Positions 14,881-22,116 of a stretch of 22,116 nucleotides of DNA are shown one piece after another (the first letter of the stretch is position 1; every line of letters starts with the position of its first letter). The stretch spans positions 1-22,116 of the forward strand of contig CAJXIK010000005.1 in assembly GCA_913054445.1 (NCBI GenBank). The letters are read 5' to 3'. The notes under the pieces are model-generated. The model saw only the letters and a program-made list of their open reading frames with translations. It did not search any database and was not told the origin of the DNA. The position numbers were made by a program, and so were the translations under genes. The DNA is from an uncultured Bermanella sp. (GTDB lineage: Bacteria; Pseudomonadota; Gammaproteobacteria; Pseudomonadales; Oceanobacteraceae).

Positions 14881-16935
14881 ATGGAAGACGTTTTGGAAAT
14901 AGACGAAGAACAGACGAGCAGACTACGCGAGGCACAGGCCCTAAAAGAAAAAAACCTGGCGTTTTTTGAGAAGTACCACAAAAAAATATACGAGAGATTT
15001 TCTGAACTGACCCTAAAGAATTATAAGGTTAGTCTGAATACCGATATCAAGCAGATGGATTTACTCTATAAAGGGAAGTCGATTTACAATGGCAGGCCCA
15101 TCGCCGAAGCCCAAGAGACCATCGCACATTTTGAGGAAAGCTTTGCCCCGGGTAAACAGTTTAAGACCATCGACCCGCCTTTTACCGGCTATATGCACCC
15201 CAGGTTTTTTCATCAACGATGTAATGACCTAATTAAAAGCTCACCCGTCAAACCGCACAATTACTTGGCCTATACCGTGCCTGATTTTTATCCGCTAATG
15301 ATATTTAACGGGGTGGGCTCTGGCTATCAAATAGATATATTTTTTGAGAAATATGATGCCTTAAACTGCGTCATCATCGAGAAAGACCCGGAATTATTTG
15401 CCTGCTCCTTGTATTTAATTGACTGGCAAGCCATAAGCCAGCCCTTCTTAGATTATGCTGATCGAAACATTCACTTCATAATTGGCCCATTTGAAGAGGA
15501 AGACCATGCCTCGGCTTATTTGTTAATGTACTTGGGCGCTCACTGTCCGCTCTACCCGGTTTCAACCTTATTTATTAATCATAAGAACGAAGAAACCTAC
15601 AACATGGTGACAGATAAAATAAATAAGGACACCAATGCCTTTGTCAGCACTTGGGGGTATTACGACGATGAGATTAATCAGGTCAATAACTGCCTACACA
15701 ACCTACATTTAAATATCCCTATCATTAAACCCAACCATGAGAAATTACTGGATTTACCCATTTTTATCATAGGAGCCGGACCCTCTCTGGACGATAAGAT
15801 TGAGCTTATAAAAGAGTATAAAGATAAGGCGCTCATCGTTAGTTGTGGCACGGCTATCCACTGCTTATATAAGCATGGCATAAAACCCGACATTCAATTC
15901 GAACTGGAGTCGGACCAGTGTACCGTGTCGTCACTGGATGAATTAGGTGACCCTGACTGGATTAGATCCATCCCCATGATGGGGCCTTCGCAGCTGGCAC
16001 CGAAACTCTATAAGCGCTTCGACAAGAAGGTGGTTTTCTTTAAGGCAGAAAGTGTTACTAGCATGTTATTTGGCGACAAGGACTCCTCGGTACGTCAAGC
16101 GACTCCCACCTGTAGCAATGGTGCCATCGGCGTTTTTGCCCACTGGGCCTTTAGACGGATGTTCTTCTTTGGCTTAGACTTTGGCTATAGAGACACCAGT
16201 AATCATCATGCGTCTGGTTCGTTGTATTATACCTCCACCGACCCGCTGATGATGGCCGATGCCGATGTAGAGCCCGAGGCGAAGATTCAAATAAAGGCGG
16301 TGGATGGTAGCCTAATGAAGACTAAACCCTTGCTTTATACCGCCATGCGCACCACAGAGATAGTGGCGAGAAATTACCGTAACTATTGTACTTTCTATAA
16401 CTGTTCAAATGGCGCTGCCATGGAACATACGCAGTGGATTGAAGGCAATGAATTGCCTATGAAGGCCCAGGATATAGATGCCAACCTCAAAATTGAATTC
16501 CTTAAATTACAGTATGAGAAGCCAAATGTAATTGACACTAAAATCATGCAGGAAAAACTCGAAGTACTGCTACATAACATGAAGGAACTTGGAAATTACT
16601 TAATTAAGGAGATTTCAACTATAAAGCCAAACGTCTATTCGTTAACGTCAAAAATTAATGAACTCAGTGAGTTTATGGAGAATACCCTAAAGCCTAAGGT
16701 GCCTGCCTTTTACTATTTCATGAGGGGATCGGTATGGCACCTATTTTATATTGGTTACTCCCATGCCTTATCCACTCGCAATCAAATGGATTTAGACAAC
16801 TGGATTAGAACCTGGAAGTCCAAGAGCAACGCCACCATTAAAGAAATGGCGGAACATTATAAAGGGGTGGTATTCAAGGAATTTGATTATGACAGCGACC
16901 CGTGGATGACCCGCTCGGCTTCCGACCCAGAATGA
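14881..16935 (+). CDS. maf: Maf-type (DUF115/MptE-like) flagellin glycosyltransferase
   Basis: A 684-aa motility-associated factor. Maf proteins transfer nonulosonic acids (pseudaminic or legionaminic acid) to flagellin Ser/Thr in the cytoplasm before export. The N-terminal part (about 1-265) carries a family-typical VGSGYQIDIFFEKYDA stretch. The central MptE-like (PF01973-type) domain has PIFIIGAGPSLDDKI (293-307), IVSCGTAIHCLYKHGIKPDI and a later NGAIGVFAHWAFRRMFFFGLD-type stretch followed by HHASGSLYY. The C-terminal 150 residues are helical. AAGGG precedes the ATG. It is divergent from flagellin, with its own sigma-54 promoter, so the enzyme is made before its substrate. Maf is distinct from the septum-formation protein of the same name. 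Confidence 0.93.
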   Translation: MEDVLEIDEEQTSRLREAQALKEKNLAFFEKYHKKIYERFSELTLKNYKVSLNTDIKQMDLLYKGKSIYNGRPIAEAQETIAHFEESFAPGKQFKTIDPPFTGYMHPRFFHQRCNDLIKSSPVKPHNYLAYTVPDFYPLMIFNGVGSGYQIDIFFEKYDALNCVIIEKDPELFACSLYLIDWQAISQPFLDYADRNIHFIIGPFEEEDHASAYLLMYLGAHCPLYPVSTLFINHKNEETYNMVTDKINKDTNAFVSTWGYYDDEINQVNNCLHNLHLNIPIIKPNHEKLLDLPIFIIGAGPSLDDKIELIKEYKDKALIVSCGTAIHCLYKHGIKPDIQFELESDQCTVSSLDELGDPDWIRSIPMMGPSQLAPKLYKRFDKKVVFFKAESVTSMLFGDKDSSVRQATPTCSNGAIGVFAHWAFRRMFFFGLDFGYRDTSNHHASGSLYYTSTDPLMMADADVEPEAKIQIKAVDGSLMKTKPLLYTAMRTTEIVARNYRNYCTFYNCSNGAAMEHTQWIEGNELPMKAQDIDANLKIEFLKLQYEKPNVIDTKIMQEKLEVLLHNMKELGNYLIKEISTIKPNVYSLTSKINELSEFMENTLKPKVPAFYYFMRGSVWHLFYIGYSHALSTRNQMDLDNWIRTWKSKSNATIKEMAEHYKGVVFKEFDYDSDPWMTRSASDPE

Positions 16936-16954
16936 TAAGATAGCGTGCTGACAA

Positions 16955-17004
16955 TTAGCCTATAAGAATACCGGAGCATCTGTTTTGGCATTTTTATAGG
17001 CTAA
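16955..17004 (+). terminator. Long stem-loop after maf
   Basis: TTAGCCTATAA (16955-16965) pairs perfectly with TTATAGGCTAA (16994-17004). The stem continues inward with one mismatch and one G-T pair to about 18 bp around a 14-base loop. It lies 20 bases past the maf stop codon. No U-run follows outside the stem, so termination strength is uncertain. Confidence 0.45.
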
Positions 17005-17034
17005 CCTTCATTAAATAGGCATCAACACAGACAT

Positions 17035-17067
17035 AAAAAAACCTCAATTCTAGCTAGAATTAAGGTT
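17035..17067 (-). terminator. Rho-independent terminator after the 2OG-GSCFA gene
   Basis: A 14-bp stem with one G-U pair (outer arms AACCT and AGGTT, inner arms AATTCTAG and CTAGAATT) lies at 17040-17067. On the minus strand it runs directly into TTTTTTT. It is about 28 bases past the stop codon of the minus-strand gene. Confidence 0.8.
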
Positions 17068-17094
17068 AAAATTTAGCGGTGATGAGGCGTTTTC

Positions 17095-19212
17095 TTATTC
17101 ACCCTCCACAAATATTTCTTTAAACATAGCGATCACCTTGGATACCGTCTCTGCGGTGACGTGCCTATGGTCGGGTTTCCATGGGTTAGGCATGCACTCT
17201 GTGACCAGCTCATAACTGGGCAGATAATAGATATCTGGGTGTTGTTTGACCACTTCCTCTAGGGCCACCTTAAGCACCGCCTTGGAGTGGGTATTGGCCT
17301 CTAGGATATGATGAGTTGCGCCTCGCCCGGTGGCCAGCAATGGTACTGGAGAGAGGGTAAGAATGAGCTTAAACTTAGGGTTGTGGCGTTTTACTAGGTT
17401 AAAGAAAGCCATGATATTATCCACGTTTTCTTGCACCGTTAAGACCCTATGTTCAATCAGGTGGTAGAAACCATTTTTAGGGTTGCGGGATATGACGCTA
17501 CCATCAAATAACTGCCAGCACTCATTTAAGCCTGCGGTGAAGATGAAGACCTCACTTTGCAGCAATACTTGCTTGATAGCCTCCACATGTTTGGGGTAAT
17601 CACGCAGGTAGTTTTCTTTATTGGCGAAAAATACATTTTCACGGTAGGGGTCTGAATACAGACCGTTCTCTCCTTGAAAAAGGTATTTAGTGAACTCTTT
17701 TTCGGCAAAGGCTTTTTCGGCTATTTGCTTTAGACTTGGTGTATTAAACAATATGCCAAAATTGGCACTGTACATGGCCTTACCACTGCCCACCTCGTAG
17801 CCATCGATATAAGCTTCTTTCTCAGGAAGGTCACCCAACTCGGTAATCACATAGTTGAATTTTTCCTCTTGTAACACCTCGGAAATCTCCACCGCAAAAC
17901 AAGAGCCTGCCGAGCCGATGGGGGTCTGTTTATTCATTATTTTATGAGTATTAACATAGGGCACCATATCGAATTTACAACTGGGGTGTTTGGGGTGGTC
18001 CGGAATAGGCCACATCACCGCCCTAGGGTTCGGCTTGCCCTCCAAGGTGAAGTTGAGTATCGAGGTTCGGTACTTTTTTTCATAATCAACGACATCACTG
18101 AGGTTGATTAGGTCAATTTCGGAGAAGAGTTCGTCCCATTTTAAGCCTTGTTTATAGGAGTTCTTTAATAGACCAATTAACTCATTGATGGTGAGGGTAT
18201 TAAGATTAACCCCCATATGAATGATTCGTTCATAGATATTTTTGGCGTACTTCTTATCGCTGAAGATGCTATTTAAGTGAAATTTTAAGGACTCCTTACT
18301 GGTGACCCCCCCCGAGCTTGGGATCTGAATGACCGCGCCAATATCTGTTGCTTCCTGCACCGTATCCTTTTCCTCCGATAACGTCACACTGGTGGCCGTT
18401 AATAATCGTTGCACCTGGCCGCTATAAGGTACGTCTTTATTATAGGGTGTATAACCCTTGCGGATGGCTTCCTTCCAAGGTATGGGTGAAGGTATGATAC
18501 ATAGATCAAACGACCTCCTAGTGGTACCGGCACTCGGCACTTGTGCCCTGTGTATGATGGAGGCAGCACCAAATATCACCGACTCTCCCGCCTTAAAGCT
18601 ATGCCTTTTCTCATTATTTTCTAAGTCATAATAATTTAGTAGTTCATCTATGTTTTCACGACGATCACGCACACGACAATAAACATAACCCACTTTCTTA
18701 AGGGCCTTAGTGTTGGTTTCATCCATAAATAGGGTCGATGAATTATGCTCTTCGTCGCCATTTAAATAGCAAATTAGCATAGCCGAATTAAGGGGAGCCG
18801 CATCACAGTGCCAACAGATAGAAGGGTTTTCATCACGGCTTTTATCCGTTACATCTCGCCTCCCATAGAACATAATCGCATAATTTGAGCCTAGGTAAGC
18901 CTTTAATTCTCTATCTATATCATCGCTAATGATACTATCAATCAAGGATACAACTTCATCATCAAATACTAATTCTGGGTTACGAGAAATCACCTCGTCT
19001 ATATTCTTTATACCCGTTTCATCTAGTGACTGATAATAAGCGGTGTGACGACCGTTCCCCATCTGCTCGCATTCTAAGTCGACAATATTGGAATTATTTT
19101 TAGATATCTCATTGAGTTGTTGGTATTTATCCGCCTCTTCATATTGAAATTCTATGTTCTTATTATTTTCGGTTAGGAAACTATCATAGAATGGGTCTTT
19201 TTCATTTTTCAT
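17095..19212 (-). CDS. 2OG-Fe(II) dioxygenase-like + GSCFA domain fusion protein
   Basis: A 705-aa protein of two parts. Residues about 50-245 look like a 2-oxoglutarate/Fe(II) oxygenase of the phytanoyl-CoA/prolyl-hydroxylase type: H135-x-D137 (WHCD), H221 (IIHRAQ) and R232 or R233 about 11 residues later, which fits the iron and 2OG ligand pattern. Residues about 395-700 are a GSCFA domain, named for the motif seen here as SAGSCFA (434-440). It has the SGNH-like block GLNE (561-564), the LSPVP stretch (620-624) and a terminal D681-x-x-H684. GSCFA proteins are esterase- or acyltransferase-like and poorly characterised. GAGGT precedes the ATG. A sigma-28 promoter at 19250-19276 makes it a late flagellar gene. 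I infer a role in hydroxylating or (de)acylating flagellin or its glycan. Confidence 0.8.
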   Translation of the reverse strand: MKNEKDPFYDSFLTENNKNIEFQYEEADKYQQLNEISKNNSNIVDLECEQMGNGRHTAYYQSLDETGIKNIDEVISRNPELVFDDEVVSLIDSIISDDIDRELKAYLGSNYAIMFYGRRDVTDKSRDENPSICWHCDAAPLNSAMLICYLNGDEEHNSSTLFMDETNTKALKKVGYVYCRVRDRRENIDELLNYYDLENNEKRHSFKAGESVIFGAASIIHRAQVPSAGTTRRSFDLCIIPSPIPWKEAIRKGYTPYNKDVPYSGQVQRLLTATSVTLSEEKDTVQEATDIGAVIQIPSSGGVTSKESLKFHLNSIFSDKKYAKNIYERIIHMGVNLNTLTINELIGLLKNSYKQGLKWDELFSEIDLINLSDVVDYEKKYRTSILNFTLEGKPNPRAVMWPIPDHPKHPSCKFDMVPYVNTHKIMNKQTPIGSAGSCFAVEISEVLQEEKFNYVITELGDLPEKEAYIDGYEVGSGKAMYSANFGILFNTPSLKQIAEKAFAEKEFTKYLFQGENGLYSDPYRENVFFANKENYLRDYPKHVEAIKQVLLQSEVFIFTAGLNECWQLFDGSVISRNPKNGFYHLIEHRVLTVQENVDNIMAFFNLVKRHNPKFKLILTLSPVPLLATGRGATHHILEANTHSKAVLKVALEEVVKQHPDIYYLPSYELVTECMPNPWKPDHRHVTAETVSKVIAMFKEIFVEGE

Positions 19213-19249
19213 GACTACCTCATCTAATTTATGGTTTTTAATGTTGTAT

Positions 19250-19276
19250 TAATCGGCAGGCTGTAAAAATTCTTAA
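19250..19276 (-). promoter_or_regulatory. Sigma-28 (FliA) promoter of the 2OG-GSCFA gene
   Basis: On the minus strand TTAAGAAT, 11 bases, GCCGATTA, against TAAAGTTT-N11-GCCGATAA (5/8 and 7/8). The predicted start near 19243 leaves about 30 bases to the start codon. It separates this gene from the paralogue cluster upstream. Confidence 0.75.
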
Positions 19277-19390
19277 GTCTATTTTTTATGTCTGACTGAT
19301 ATTGATACCGCAACAATCACACCAACAAATATAAATCGTAGAGCAAGACACTCTCGATTATGAACTTTTCCCATAGGTAATTGACATGCG

Positions 19391-20164
19391 TCATGAAAAT
19401 AATGTAGCTACTTCAGAATATATTTGAACAGACTGATAAGGATAAGAGCGAGTAACGATTCTTCCTTGTTCATCTATGTAGCGCTTTTCAACACTGTGAC
19501 TGGTGACGACGAAGGACAGCAAGAAAAAAGACGTATTTTTAATGTATTGAGTGCTTATATTGTCAACCATACATAGATTTTTGACAGTATTTTTAAGCTT
19601 TTCGTCAACTACACACATCTCATTAAAATCAAGCAGTATGTTTGGCACACCATCAAACTCTGTGTCTAGGGCAAATTTCTGCATGCCTTGATAAACTTCT
19701 AGTGTATGCACGGGCAGGATAAGATAGAGGTCACTACTAGATTTAATGATGACTTTCAACTTCATGCCGGAGCTAACCGCCTGCTGTAGGTACGAAGTAT
19801 CCCAACATCCACTATCGTTCCATATTTCTTTAAAGCTTCCCTTGCATAAAAAATCCAGCCTCGAATAATTAAACGCTGAGCTATAACGTCTGGTGTTCAT
19901 ACCCATACTCATACTACATACCACGTCACAGAAGTTACTGTAGGCATACGACAGTGGCTGAGAATAATAAACATCGTCATTGCCCACAGGCGGATGCACA
20001 TGCCTAACCTTCCCCCAGAATTTACCCCCCAACATCAATACTGAAGATAGCTGATAGGATTCTAAATAGTGATGTCCCACCCTATTCTCCAACACCACAA
20101 CTAGGTCTTTAGCCTTTAAGATATCTTCGACTATATCCTCCACATTGCACCTTATATTATTCAT
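19391..20164 (-). CDS. Unknown protein, tandem paralogue family, copy C (last)
   Basis: A 257-aa protein that I do not recognise, the last of three tandem homologues. Shared landmarks: ENR near residue 27, LESYQL, GKFWGK (47-52), HVHPPVGN, LSYAYSNF, VVCSMSM, RRYSS, AVSSGMKLKVII (128-139), YLILPVHT-EVY and TEFDG-P. No signal peptide or membrane helix is evident, so it is probably cytosolic. It is the most diverged copy; it starts 32 bp after copy B and no clear ribosome-binding site precedes it, suggesting coupled or poor translation. The coding DNA is visibly more AT-rich than the flagellar genes. The location between a sugar-biosynthesis gene and the late flagellar 2OG-GSCFA gene suggests a glycan-related job, but that is only context. 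Confidence 0.75.
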   Translation of the reverse strand: MNNIRCNVEDIVEDILKAKDLVVVLENRVGHHYLESYQLSSVLMLGGKFWGKVRHVHPPVGNDDVYYSQPLSYAYSNFCDVVCSMSMGMNTRRYSSAFNYSRLDFLCKGSFKEIWNDSGCWDTSYLQQAVSSGMKLKVIIKSSSDLYLILPVHTLEVYQGMQKFALDTEFDGVPNILLDFNEMCVVDEKLKNTVKNLCMVDNISTQYIKNTSFFLLSFVVTSHSVEKRYIDEQGRIVTRSYPYQSVQIYSEVATLFS

Positions 20165-20196
20165 AATTAATAGTGGCTTTATATAATCTAAAGAAA

Positions 20197-20940
20197 CTAA
20201 CTCTCACACCATATCTTCACGGATTTATACTCTATATTTTCAGAAACCACATTTCCTTCATCTGAAATACTTCTATGTATTACTTCATTATTTCTAAGTA
20301 AAAAATTAGTTAAGAAAAATTTACTATTAAAATCATAGGATGAATTAACATGGCTAATGCTCGGATTAGCTTTAAGGAAACTTTTAAACTGATCCGCCAT
20401 AGCATCGAATGAATTAAAGTCCCTTAATCTTTCTGGGAAGCCATCAAACTCTGTTTCTAATTCAAAACATTTATTTTCTTCATAGAAAATAATAGTATGA
20501 ACGGGAAGAATATATACGTACCCGTCACTGACCTCGATCACAACTTTTGTTTTAAGGCCAGACAATACCGTTTTTAGAAGCAAGGACACCGATGATTCAT
20601 CATCACTGCTCCAGACCATAGAGTGTTGACCACTGGCTACAAAACTGATGTCTGAGTAGGCATTGGCTGATATATAGCGTTGCATACGCGTATTTAATGA
20701 CAGGGTGCAAACCACTGGGGAAAAATTATTATAAGCATAGGATAAGGAATCAGAGGCCGACATCTTATCGTGGCCAAGAGGGGAATGTACATTAGCACAT
20801 TTACCCCAGAAACGGCCCTCGCAATAAACCAAGTTGGTTAAGCGATAGCTCTCAACATAGGGTCTACCGTTCTCGCGATTCCGCAAGATAACACTGATAT
20901 TCTTACATGCCAGAACATCGTTACTGATGTTATTTATCAT
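20197..20940 (-). CDS. Unknown protein, tandem paralogue family, copy B
   Basis: A 247-aa member of the same unknown family, closest to copy A. The two share ISVILRNR, YVESY, FWGK, NVH-P-GH, AYAYNNFSP or SYAYNNFSP, VCT-SL, a basic R-M-x-RY, GYVYI-P-HT and E-EFDG-PE-LR-F in the same order and spacing across nearly the whole length. Two stretches are best conserved, the first 95 residues and about 120-175. The C-terminal 60 residues drift but keep the pattern of a Phe-rich strand (KFFLTNFLLRNN) and a closing (V-x-I-W) strand. It is preceded by copy A with a 39-bp gap and followed by copy C with 32 bp, so one operon is likely. Only a weak GTGAG lies before the ATG. Function unknown. Confidence 0.78.
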   Translation of the reverse strand: MINNISNDVLACKNISVILRNRENGRPYVESYRLTNLVYCEGRFWGKCANVHSPLGHDKMSASDSLSYAYNNFSPVVCTLSLNTRMQRYISANAYSDISFVASGQHSMVWSSDDESSVSLLLKTVLSGLKTKVVIEVSDGYVYILPVHTIIFYEENKCFELETEFDGFPERLRDFNSFDAMADQFKSFLKANPSISHVNSSYDFNSKFFLTNFLLRNNEVIHRSISDEGNVVSENIEYKSVKIWCES

Positions 20941-20979
20941 AATATAGACTCACTATATGTAACCTATACCTAACCTTAA

Positions 20980-21741
20980 TCACTGAACTTCAGCCCATAT
21001 TTCCACACGCCCACAAGTATATTCATTAAGTTCATATTCATCACCTCCAGTAAAGTCTCTCTTTAATATTTTATTATTTGTAATGAGAAAAGAAGATAAA
21101 AAATAGGGCTTAGAAAATTCATAGCCAGTGGATGCATATTCAAGATGTGGTGACAGGCGCTTTAGTTCTTGCAGCCTTTCCCCTAGGTAAGTGGCTTTAT
21201 CGAAACTCCTTAATAACTCTGGATAGCCATCAAATTCGCTTTCAGCAACAAACTCCTTTTCTTTTTCATAAACTTCGAAGGTGTGAAGAGGCATAATATA
21301 AACATAACCATCTAACGACTCAATTAAGACCTTCATTTTTAGGCCGCTAACAACTGCCTCTTGGATGGCTGAATTATATCCACCACTTGGCCCACTCCAT
21401 ATTTTTTTATAACTACAATTGGCTATAAATCTAAGCTCAGAATAGGCCTCGGTGGAGTAGTATCGCTCCATACGTTCAGGCAGAGACATAGTACACACTA
21501 GCGGAGAAAAATTATTATAGGCATAGGCTATCATGTTACTTTTTGATAAGCCATTATGGCCAAAAGGAGGGTGCACGTTGGAAAACTTCCCCCAAAACTT
21601 ACCATTTAATAGGACTATATTTTTCAATAAATAACTTTCTACATATTGCTTCTGTGACGTTCTATTTCTCAAAATAACACTAATATCTTTGCAATGTATT
21701 ATATCTTGAATTACATCCATAGATGTATCATATCCCATCAT
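20980..21741 (-). CDS. Unknown protein, tandem paralogue family, copy A (first)
   Basis: A 253-aa member of the unknown family, first of the three in transcription order. Conserved landmarks are ISVILRNR (about 24-31), YVESYLL, GKFWGK, NVHPPFGH (about 55-62), AYAYNNFSP, VCTMSLPERMERYYS, AVVSGLKMKVLIE (about 129-141), GYVYIMPLHTFEVYE and SEFDGYPELLRSFD. The Trp, His, Pro and Gly positions held in all three copies suggest a folded, possibly enzymatic domain rather than a filler protein. The start is uncertain: ATG at 21741 or 21738 with poor ribosome-binding sites, or ATG at 21720, which aligns better with copy B. A possible weak sigma-28 promoter and a 16-bp dyad lie upstream. Confidence 0.78.
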   Translation of the reverse strand: MMGYDTSMDVIQDIIHCKDISVILRNRTSQKQYVESYLLKNIVLLNGKFWGKFSNVHPPFGHNGLSKSNMIAYAYNNFSPLVCTMSLPERMERYYSTEAYSELRFIANCSYKKIWSGPSGGYNSAIQEAVVSGLKMKVLIESLDGYVYIMPLHTFEVYEKEKEFVAESEFDGYPELLRSFDKATYLGERLQELKRLSPHLEYASTGYEFSKPYFLSSFLITNNKILKRDFTGGDEYELNEYTCGRVEIWAEVQ

Positions 21742-21763
21742 GCTTTAACCCAGCCTTTTTTAT

Positions 21764-21779
21764 ATAAGTACATACTTAT
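21764..21779. promoter_or_regulatory. Perfect 7-2-7 dyad upstream of the paralogue cluster
   Basis: ATAAGTA-CA-TACTTAT is a perfect inverted repeat about 25 bp upstream of the copy A start codon, overlapping a TATATAA stretch that could serve as a -10 element. It is a reasonable operator candidate; AT-rich dyads also arise by chance. Confidence 0.35.
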
Positions 21780-21844
21780 CACCTTCGATATTGGCACATT
21801 TATTTTTACTGATCGTAAAATCAAAGATTACAACGTGACCTAGC

Positions 21845-21871
21845 CTATTAGCCTCAATAAGGAGTGCTTTA
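21845..21871 (-). promoter_or_regulatory. Weak candidate sigma-28 promoter of the paralogue cluster
   Basis: On the minus strand TAAAGCAC, 11 bases, GCTAATAG, against TAAAGTTT-N11-GCCGATAA (5/8 and 5/8). The spacing is correct, but the CCG core of the -10 is lost. If used, the start would be near 21838, about 100 bases before copy A. Confidence 0.25.
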
Positions 21872-21963
21872 GGCTGTATATACTGGTCTACTCACTGCCA
21901 TTTCAAATTGGCATCACGTTGCCATACATACGAATTTCTGTGCTAATCCAACATAAAATTAAG

Positions 21964-22116
21964 TTAGTTAGTGGGTACCCCTAACCGTTTTAAAAAGTTT
22001 TCATTAAATTTTGGCTCGATACATTGATAGCGATCAAACAAATCACACCCCTGCTCTCGACTTAAGCGCTTTAAGCGCATCTCTCGGTTAACATGGTCGG
22101 TTACCTTGCCGTAGCC
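21964..22116 (-). CDS. N-acetyl sugar amidotransferase, PseA/WbpG-like (C-terminal end)
   Basis: The last 50 codons of a minus-strand gene that continues beyond the window; the stop is TAA at 21966-21964. The visible end reads GYGKVTDHVNREMRLKRLSR and then EQGCDLFDRY, closing with FLKRLGVPTN. This matches the characteristic C-terminus of the N-acetyl sugar amidotransferase family (PseA, LegG/WbpG-like: G-x-G-x-[AV]-TD-x-V-x-x-E-[IM]-R-x-x-R-x-[ST]-R-E-x-(A/G)-x-x-L-x-x-x-Y). These enzymes use ammonia from a HisH/HisF-like partner to form acetamidino groups on nonulosonic acids or related sugars. The family call rests on this tail only. Context, a Maf glycosyltransferase nearby, agrees with a flagellin glycan locus. 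Confidence 0.6.
   Translation of the reverse strand, partial: GYGKVTDHVNREMRLKRLSREQGCDLFDRYQCIEPKFNENFLKRLGVPTN

Noticed and set aside
19330..19365. Imperfect ATCGAGAG/CTCT-CGAT hairpin after the last paralogue as a terminator
   Set aside because: A bulged stem with no clear U-run; too weak to annotate, though it may contribute to 3'-end formation.
21792..21807. TGGCAC on the plus strand as a sigma-54 promoter
   Set aside because: No GC element at the required distance (TT is found there) and no plus-strand gene follows.
21909..21924. TGGCA...TGCC on both strands as a sigma-54 promoter for the unknown triplet
   Set aside because: Only nine bases separate GG and GC on either strand; sigma-54 promoters need ten.

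Overview
The window is a polar-flagellum locus from a gammaproteobacterium. The order on the minus strand, flagellin - flaG - fliD - fliS - flrA - flrB - (flrC), is the Pseudomonas/Vibrio/Shewanella-type arrangement (fleQ/fleS/fleR = flrA/flrB/flrC). The flagellin (1309 aa) and the filament cap FliD (1319 aa) are both roughly two to three times the usual length. Giant flagellins are known from marine Oceanospirillales such as Bermanella marisrubri and Oleibacter marinus, so a relative of that group is my best guess; this is inference, as no marker gene is present.

Layout. 1-12: first codons of flrC. 13-1248 and 1442-2911: the kinase FlrB and master regulator FlrA. 2912-3252: the only gene-free stretch above 300 bp; it holds the flrA promoter, two dyads and a REP-like element, and I see nothing convincing in its AT-rich middle. 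3253-3696: fliS. 3929-5998: a TPR-methyltransferase gene on the plus strand, lying between fliS and fliD. 6048-10007: giant fliD. 10243-10644: flaG. 10719-14648: giant flagellin. 14881-16935: Maf-type flagellin glycosyltransferase (plus strand). 17095-19212: a 2OG-Fe(II)-dioxygenase-like + GSCFA fusion (minus). 19391-21741: three tandem paralogues of a family I do not recognise (minus, AT-rich). 21964-22116: C-terminus of a PseA/WbpG-like N-acetyl sugar amidotransferase (minus).

Regulation can be read from the DNA. flrA has a sigma-70-like promoter. Sigma-54 (-24/-12) promoters with exact spacing precede flrB, fliD, the TPR-methyltransferase and maf. Sigma-28 (FliA) promoters with the canonical 11-nt spacing precede flagellin, fliS and the 2OG-GSCFA fusion. 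The accessory genes are therefore wired into the flagellar cascade: FlrA + sigma-54 would switch on flrBC, cap, glycosyltransferase and methyltransferase, then FliA would switch on flagellin, its chaperone FliS and the 2OG-GSCFA enzyme.

Working model (inference): Maf adds a nonulosonic-acid-type sugar, whose synthesis involves the amidotransferase at the right edge, to the giant flagellin. The methyltransferase, the 2OG-GSCFA fusion and perhaps the paralogue triplet modify the sugar or the protein. Three copies of a dispersed REP-like palindrome sit in the intergenic spacers of the left half.
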